Shown here one piece after another: positions 5,489 to 8,846 of a stretch of DNA of 8,846 nt (positions within the stretch are counted from its first letter, which is position 1; each line of letters opens with the position of its first letter). A model generated the notes under the pieces. That model did not search any database, was not told where the DNA came from, and saw only the letters and a program-made list of their open reading frames with translations. The translations under genes and the position numbers were made by a program. The stretch is from the NCBI GenBank assembly GCA_903839905.1, contig CAIMDX010000047.1, forward strand, positions 1 through 8,846. The letters run 5' to 3'. The stretch is from an uncultured bacterium (GTDB lineage: Bacteria; Patescibacteriota; Minisyncoccia; Minisyncoccales; JAQTVQ01).

Positions 5489-7495
5489 TTATTTTTTCCA
5501 TTGTCTTTGGGTTTTGATGTACCAGTTTGGCAGATCGGAAAATCTCTTGGATGATTCAACTATTTTTTTGATTCCTATTCCTTTGATTGATTGGTCGGTT
5601 AGGTAAAAATAATCTTGATTGCAGAGAAAAACAGCAGGAGCGTCTTGGATCACGATATCTTGAAATTGTTCCAGGGCTTTTTGTCTGCTCGGGTCTTTTG
5701 GATCGTAATATTTTCGCGCCTGTACTAAAAATTCATCAGCTTTTTTGTTTTCGTATCCCGATAAGTTCAAGCCGGGGTTTATAATCTGGCCCGAATGCCA
5801 GAAAGGAAGGGGATCAGGAATACTTGATAAAGTTTCTCCAAAAAGTAAAGCGTCAAAGTCCCTTTCTCTGATGGCTTTATTAATTTCTTCCGCATTCAGT
5901 ACTTTTATTTCCACTTTTGCTCCGATCTTTTCCCATTGGGTTTTTAGGGTTTCAGCTATTTTTACCAAGTTTTGATTATCAACCGTAGCTAGGGAAAAAG
6001 AAAGGGTCGTTTCTTCGGTCGGAGATGGGTAGCATAATTGATTCAGCTTCTCTCGCGTGCCGGCCAGGACTTTGCCGTTTCCTTTTGTTAATTTGGAAGG
6101 AGCTAATATTTCAGAAGTGTATTTTTCTTGGAATTTGATCACGGCCGCTTTGGTCTTGTCTCCGAATTCTCCTGTGACTGTTCCTTCCGGATAGACATCA
6201 GGATATTTGGCTAGGCATTCTTGAAGTTTCTCCACTTCTGTTCCTTTGCTGCCGGAAACTAGGTCTTTCGTGAATTGGAATTTTGGAAGTTTCTCCACAG
6301 TTTTTATTGTTTGTCCGTCTTTAGCAACGAAGTCTTGGCTGGCCAATAATTCTTTGGCTTTTTCTATATCAAATGGATAGACAGATGTTGAGGAATTGAA
6401 TCCAAAGTAGGCTGGCAAGATAGGGGAGTTCACGGCGATTGCCTTGCTTTCAAGGGTGTTTTGGATGATATCGTTCCGGTCGGTCGCCATGGTAAAAGCT
6501 TCGCGAACATCTTTTTCGGAGAATATTTTCTTTTGGAGGTTAAAGAATACGGCAAAATAGTTTGGAGGCTGTAATTCCGTTAATTCAAAGCTTTTAAAAG
6601 TTTTTGAGTCGTAGTCTTTGTAGTCTTCCAGCAGAGCGGATTGAATTTGTTTGTGTTTTAAAGCATTAATCAGGTCTTCTTTTTTTGAAAAGAAAACAAA
6701 AGTAACTTCGTCCAGATAAACTTTTTTGCCGGAATAATAACTGTTTCTCGTCAGAGTAATAGATTCAATTAATTTGTCTTTGTTCTGCTTGACTTGCTTG
6801 ATCTTGAACGGTCCGGAACCGATAGGGTTGAAAATATTCAAATCAGGAACCAAAGTAAAATTTTCAGACGGGATGTTTTCCCAAATATGTTTTGGGAGAA
6901 TTTTTAAAGTAGCTAAATTTTCTAAAAGGCCGCTGTACGGCTGTTTCAATTTTAAACGGCCATCGTCTTCTGAAATTTTCTCAACAGTTATCTCTTGCCA
7001 ATTTGGGCGGAGAGGGCTTAAGTATCTTGAATCTTGAGCTAGATTGATAGTAAAGACCACATCATCCATGGTTAAGGGTTTTCCGTCCTGCCATTTTGCA
7101 TCTTCCCTGATAGAAAATTCTAATGTTTTTCCATCGTCTTTAAATTCGTAATTTTTGATCAAGTCCGGAACAATTTCGCCGTTTTGGCCATAAGTCATCA
7201 ATCCTGAGAAGAGCAGCTCTGCTATGGACTTGTCTATTTCCGAAGGGAAAGACAGCAAAGGGTTGATATATTGCGGCTGGCCGACGAATCCTTCTTTTAT
7301 GTTCCCGCCTTCTTGAGGGATAGCAACAGTATTTTTAAAATAAAAATCAAGATAAAGAAAAAGAGAAGAAGCTAAAAATAAAAATAAAAAAGAGAAGAAA
7401 AACTTTTTTTCTTTCGGACCAAGCAACTTGAAAAATTGCGTCCATTGGCGCTTGGAAGGGAGCTTGGGGAGATTAAATTTTAAAAAACTAGGCAC
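5489..7495 (-). CDS. Membrane-anchored family-5 solute-binding protein with inserted peptidoglycan-binding domain
   Basis: The 668-residue protein is an ABC-type peptide/nickel binding protein (SBP_bac_5, OppA/DppA-like). It has a basic N-terminus and one membrane helix (about 32-53). The binding domain follows: GFVGQPQYINPL (69-80), the marker ELLFSGLMTYGQNGEIVPDL (93-112), LEFSIREDAKWQDGKPLTMDDVVFTI (125-150), NPIGSGPFKI (223-232), VREAFTMATDR (330-340) and PFDIEKAKELL (374-384). At about 408-488 a complete PG_binding_1-like module interrupts the fold (VSGSKGTEVEKLQECL, VTGEFGDKTKAAVIKFQEKY, LAGTREKLNQLC). The binding fold then resumes with TLSFSLATVDNQ. There is no lipobox cysteine, so the helix is the anchor. 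The start is GTG at 7495, 12 bases after the secG stop, with no Shine-Dalgarno sequence. No permease or ATPase genes adjoin it in this window, so its partner is unknown. It may scavenge peptides or hold to cell wall instead. Confidence 0.88.
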   Translation of the reverse strand: MPSFLKFNLPKLPSKRQWTQFFKLLGPKEKKFFFSFLFLFLASSLFLYLDFYFKNTVAIPQEGGNIKEGFVGQPQYINPLLSFPSEIDKSIAELLFSGLMTYGQNGEIVPDLIKNYEFKDDGKTLEFSIREDAKWQDGKPLTMDDVVFTINLAQDSRYLSPLRPNWQEITVEKISEDDGRLKLKQPYSGLLENLATLKILPKHIWENIPSENFTLVPDLNIFNPIGSGPFKIKQVKQNKDKLIESITLTRNSYYSGKKVYLDEVTFVFFSKKEDLINALKHKQIQSALLEDYKDYDSKTFKSFELTELQPPNYFAVFFNLQKKIFSEKDVREAFTMATDRNDIIQNTLESKAIAVNSPILPAYFGFNSSTSVYPFDIEKAKELLASQDFVAKDGQTIKTVEKLPKFQFTKDLVSGSKGTEVEKLQECLAKYPDVYPEGTVTGEFGDKTKAAVIKFQEKYTSEILAPSKLTKGNGKVLAGTREKLNQLCYPSPTEETTLSFSLATVDNQNLVKIAETLKTQWEKIGAKVEIKVLNAEEINKAIRERDFDALLFGETLSSIPDPLPFWHSGQIINPGLNLSGYENKKADEFLVQARKYYDPKDPSRQKALEQFQDIVIQDAPAVFLCNQDYFYLTDQSIKGIGIKKIVESSKRFSDLPNWYIKTQRQWKK

Positions 7496-7507
7496 GAAGT
7501 ATGAAAA

Positions 7508-7720
7508 CTAGATTAAAACAACTGCCAAGCCTAAAAAGGCAATAACCAGGACAATGGTCAGCCAAAGAAGATTTTTTTGGATGCCCCGGCGGGTGGAGTA
7601 CGCGCCTCCTTCCGCTCCGAAAGCTGAACCTAAGGCAGTTCCTCTTTGTTGCATTACTATAGAAATGATTATTAAGACGCAGATAACGGCCTGAATCGCC
7701 AATAAAATATTGTTTGTCAT
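7508..7720 (-). CDS. secG: Protein translocase subunit SecG
   Basis: SecG is the small auxiliary subunit of the SecYEG channel and aids SecA-driven export. The 70-residue protein has two membrane helices (about 4-23 and 49-69). Between them is the family's loop: MQQRGTALGSAFGAEGG (22-38), matching the glycine-rich FG motif, then a basic stretch STRRGIQKN. Length is normal. I chose the ATG at 7720, seven bases after the TAA of the upstream gene. A longer in-frame version would start inside that gene and add residues with no SecG character. No Shine-Dalgarno sequence is evident, so translational coupling to the upstream gene is likely. The next gene, an exported binding protein, starts 12 bases downstream. 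Confidence 0.9.
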   Translation of the reverse strand: MTNNILLAIQAVICVLIIISIVMQQRGTALGSAFGAEGGAYSTRRGIQKNLLWLTIVLVIAFLGLAVVLI

Positions 7721-7727
7721 AATATGA

Positions 7728-8096
7728 TTAATTTTTTGAGGTATTAAGGTTAGCCAGGGTGGTGTCAAAGACAATGCTCATAATCCAAACTATTAAGGCT
7801 GTCCAAAAAAGGGCGCCTATCCCTGTTATTTCAAAATAAGGCGGGATGAAGATAACATCAGTGATCCAAACCAGCCCCATCATGATCACCAAAGAAAACA
7901 GATTTAAGGTTAAAAGCCGCAAAGGGAAGGTGATAACTTCCAAGACAGGTTTTATAAAAAAGTTTAAAATTCCTAGAATCAACCCTATCAGCAAAAGCGT
8001 GATAAGATTGCCGTCATAATGAACGCCTTTTACCAAATAAGAGGCGAGAGCGATGCCGGCAACTCCTCCTATGATTTGTCCGAAGAAGCTTTTCAC
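7728..8096 (-). CDS. YvlD-like four-helix membrane protein (phage holin family IV superfamily)
   Basis: The 122-residue integral membrane protein matches the small YvlD/DUF360 group often labelled phage holin family protein, although most members are chromosomal and their role is not known. Four hydrophobic segments are visible: about 4-22, 29-50, 52-78 and 93-113. The segment LGILNFFIKPVLEVITFPLRLLTLNLFSL (about 40-68) contains the family's typical N-F-x-K-P and P-x-x-x-L-T-L-x-L-F pattern. The start is GTG at 8096 (MKSFFGQIIGG). A good promoter lies so close that the mRNA should be leaderless. It is the first gene of the minus-strand unit. There is no sign of nearby lysis genes, so a phage role is not supported. 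Confidence 0.85.
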   Translation of the reverse strand: MKSFFGQIIGGVAGIALASYLVKGVHYDGNLITLLLIGLILGILNFFIKPVLEVITFPLRLLTLNLFSLVIMMGLVWITDVIFIPPYFEITGIGALFWTALIVWIMSIVFDTTLANLNTSKN

Positions 8097-8103
8097 GCTT
8101 TAA

Positions 8104-8132
8104 ATAATAGACGAAAGGAGGGTAAAAGTCAA
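8104..8132 (-). promoter_or_regulatory. Promoter of the yvlD-secG-SBP-SIS unit, probably leaderless
   Basis: On the minus strand TTGACT (8132-8127) and TATTAT (8109-8104) are exactly 17 bases apart. The start of transcription is expected within 8099-8096, at or within three bases of the GTG start codon at 8096. GGAG-type sequence on the plus strand at 8117-8121 lies in the spacer and is not a ribosome site for this gene. Confidence 0.75.
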
Positions 8133-8146
8133 CCCTTTTGCTAGCG

Positions 8147-8265
8147 AATTTTCAATTTCTAATTTCTAATTTTCATTGAATGTTTCAATTTTCAATGCCT
8201 CAAATCTTTGCCACGAGGTAGCCATCGTCATTGAAACATTGTAATTTTATTGGAAATTGAAAATT
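8147..8265. repeat. Large two-step inverted repeat between divergent genes
   Basis: The outer arms AATTTTCAATTTC (8147-8159) and GAAATTGAAAATT (8253-8265) are perfect over 13 bp. The inner arms AATGTTTCAAT (8179-8189) and ATTGAAACATT (8230-8240) are perfect over 11 bp. AT-rich internal loops separate the two stems, and a 40-base, more GC-rich centre (8190-8229) is left as the loop. No coding frame of note is present. The symmetry and size suggest a non-autonomous repeat unit, but no flanking target duplication is obvious. Confidence 0.6.
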
Positions 8266-8324
8266 GTAGTTTGAAAATTAATTAAAGTTATTTTACATTC
8301 CGTAGTATTGCAATCTAGCTGGGG

Positions 8325-8352
8325 TTGACAAAGCCTGCTGATTGGCTAAATT
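8325..8352 (+). promoter_or_regulatory. Candidate groES promoter
   Basis: A consensus -35, TTGACA (8325-8330), is followed 16 bases later by TAAATT (8347-8352). Other -10 registers in the same TAAATTATAGAT stretch are possible, at spacings of 17-21. Transcription would begin around 8358-8364, within the first arm of the CIRCE-like operator. The -35 is strong, while the exact -10 is uncertain. Confidence 0.6.
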
Positions 8353-8357
8353 ATAGA

Positions 8358-8384
8358 TTAGCAGTCTATGGTCGCAACTGCTAA
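8358..8384 (+). promoter_or_regulatory. CIRCE-type operator (HrcA heat-shock repressor site)
   Basis: TTAGCAGTC (8358-8366), nine bases, then AACTGCTAA (8376-8384) reproduce the 9-N9-9 layout of CIRCE (consensus TTAGCACTC-N9-GAGTGCTAA). The left arm matches 8 of 9 and the right arm 7 of 9. The change of C to G at the seventh position of the left arm is mirrored by G to C in the right arm, so the dyad is kept. It overlaps the expected transcription start and lies 130 bases ahead of groES, where HrcA is known to repress in many bacteria. hrcA itself is not in the window. Confidence 0.75.
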
Positions 8385-8513
8385 TATAAAAATATCATAT
8401 TAAAAATTAATTTTAATAATTGAAACTGGAAGTCTGGATTTTTGGAATAGAATTTTGCCGGATAGAAGAATCAAGGCGTTCCAAGTTTTAGGTTTCAAGT
8501 TTCAAGAAAGTAT
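8385..8513 (+). other. groES 5' untranslated region
   Basis: About 130 AT-rich bases separate the operator from the groES ATG. It includes a near-palindrome of A and T runs (about 8399-8417) and a tandem heptamer TTTCAAG (8493-8499 and 8500-8506), with a related TTCCAAG at 8480-8486. No gene and no strong Shine-Dalgarno sequence is seen; AAGAAAG (8504-8510) ends only three bases before the ATG. Confidence 0.4.
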
Positions 8514-8804
8514 ATGAAAATAAAACCGCTTTCAGACCATATAGTGATAGAGCCTTTGCGCGGAGACGAGAAAAGCAAGGGAGGCATTTTGCTTCCGCAA
8601 TCGGTTGAAAAAGAAAAACCCGAGCAAGGCAAAGTTATTTCCGCCGGGCCGGGAAAAATGTCTTCTTCTGGAATTCTTATTCCTATGGAAGTTAAGGCCG
8701 GAGATAAAGTTTTATTCACCAAATACGGACCAAACGAAATTAAAATAGATAATAAAGAATATCTTATTGCCACCCAAGACGACATATTGGCAATAATTGA
8801 ATAG
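8514..8804 (+). CDS. groES: Co-chaperonin GroES (Hsp10)
   Basis: GroES caps the GroEL folding chamber as a seven-membered ring in the cytoplasm. The 96-residue protein is of standard length. It begins MKIKPLSDHIVIEP and has the mobile loop with the GroEL-contacting tripeptide in GGILLP (23-28; ILL where IVL is common). It continues with EQGKVISAGPG (37-47), VKAGDKVLFTKYGPNEIKID (60-79) and ends EYLIATQDDILAIIE. The ATG at 8514 is the only sensible start. A CIRCE-like operator and promoter lie 130-190 bases upstream, implying heat-shock control through HrcA. It diverges from the yvlD unit. groEL is expected a short distance beyond the right edge. Confidence 0.96.
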   Translation: MKIKPLSDHIVIEPLRGDEKSKGGILLPQSVEKEKPEQGKVISAGPGKMSSSGILIPMEVKAGDKVLFTKYGPNEIKIDNKEYLIATQDDILAIIE

Positions 8805-8831
8805 CTTGTAGGAATTAGCTTGTAGCTTGTA
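8802..8831 (+). repeat. Three copies of TAGCTTGTA at the groES stop
   Basis: TAGCTTGTA occurs at 8802-8810, 8816-8824 and 8823-8831; the last two overlap by two bases. The first copy includes the groES TAG stop codon. This is a short direct repeat in the start of the groES downstream spacer, cut by the window edge. A role is not evident; slippage is the simplest origin. Confidence 0.55.
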
Positions 8832-8846
8832 GCATTTCTTATTGCC

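Noticed and set aside
7721..7774. Longer SecG beginning at 7774
   Set aside because: The extra 18 residues overlap the end of the YvlD-like gene and lack SecG character; ATG 7720 gives the normal length.
7728..8096. Prophage lysis cassette suggested by the holin-like name
   Set aside because: The family is mostly chromosomal and no endolysin or phage gene adjoins it.
8495..8785. Minus-strand open frame of 96 codons opposite groES
   Set aside because: It mirrors groES almost exactly and has no family resemblance; a shadow frame.
1..8846. Alternative genetic code with TGA read as glycine, as in some CPR groups
   Set aside because: No in-frame TGA occurs in any of the conserved genes, and all products read full length with the standard code.

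Overview
The window looks like a piece of a chromosome from a small-genome bacterium of the Candidate Phyla Radiation (Patescibacteria, Parcubacteria-like). This is an inference, not a proof. The supporting signs are AT-rich coding DNA, weak or absent Shine-Dalgarno sequences, two promoters placed so close to the start codon that the mRNAs should be leaderless, many intergenic palindromes, and a peptidoglycan-binding module of the LVSGSKGTEVEKLQ / VTGEFGDKT style. No reading frame contains in-frame TGA, so the standard bacterial code applies. Stops seen are TAA and TAG only.

Layout. 1-376 (-): 5' part of rpsF (ribosomal protein bS6), running off the left edge. 377-671: divergent control region with a good promoter for rpsF, a strikingly well-folded rpsF leader RNA, a perfect 11-bp palindrome, and an extended -10 promoter for the gene on the right. 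672-2084 (+): phosphomannomutase/phosphoglucomutase. 2085-2347: convergent intergenic region made almost wholly of hairpin-forming repeats and a terminator-like stem. 2348-4150 (-): ribonuclease J. 4357-4440 (-): tRNA-Leu(CAG), with two palindromic repeat units directly upstream (4441-4560). 4606-8096 (-): a four-gene, tightly spaced unit transcribed in the order YvlD-like membrane protein, SecG, a membrane-anchored family-5 solute-binding protein carrying an inserted peptidoglycan-binding domain, and a putative SIS-fold protein. 8097-8513: divergent control region with the promoter of that unit, a large imperfect inverted repeat, and a groES promoter with a CIRCE-type operator. 8514-8804 (+): groES; groEL is expected just past the right edge.

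How it fits together. Most genes are housekeeping: translation (rpsF, tRNA-Leu), RNA turnover (RNase J), envelope sugar supply (PMM/PGM), protein export (SecG) and chaperone (GroES). The least ordinary parts are (1) the rpsF leader, which folds on paper into a closed three-way junction presenting an unpaired CCG as described for S6:S18 autoregulatory motifs, (2) the CIRCE element, whose two arms carry a matching compensatory change away from consensus, and (3) the solute-binding protein with a peptidoglycan-binding domain spliced into its ligand-binding fold, in one operon with secG and a SIS-like gene. I found no CRISPR array, transposase, phage module or obviously new multi-gene system.
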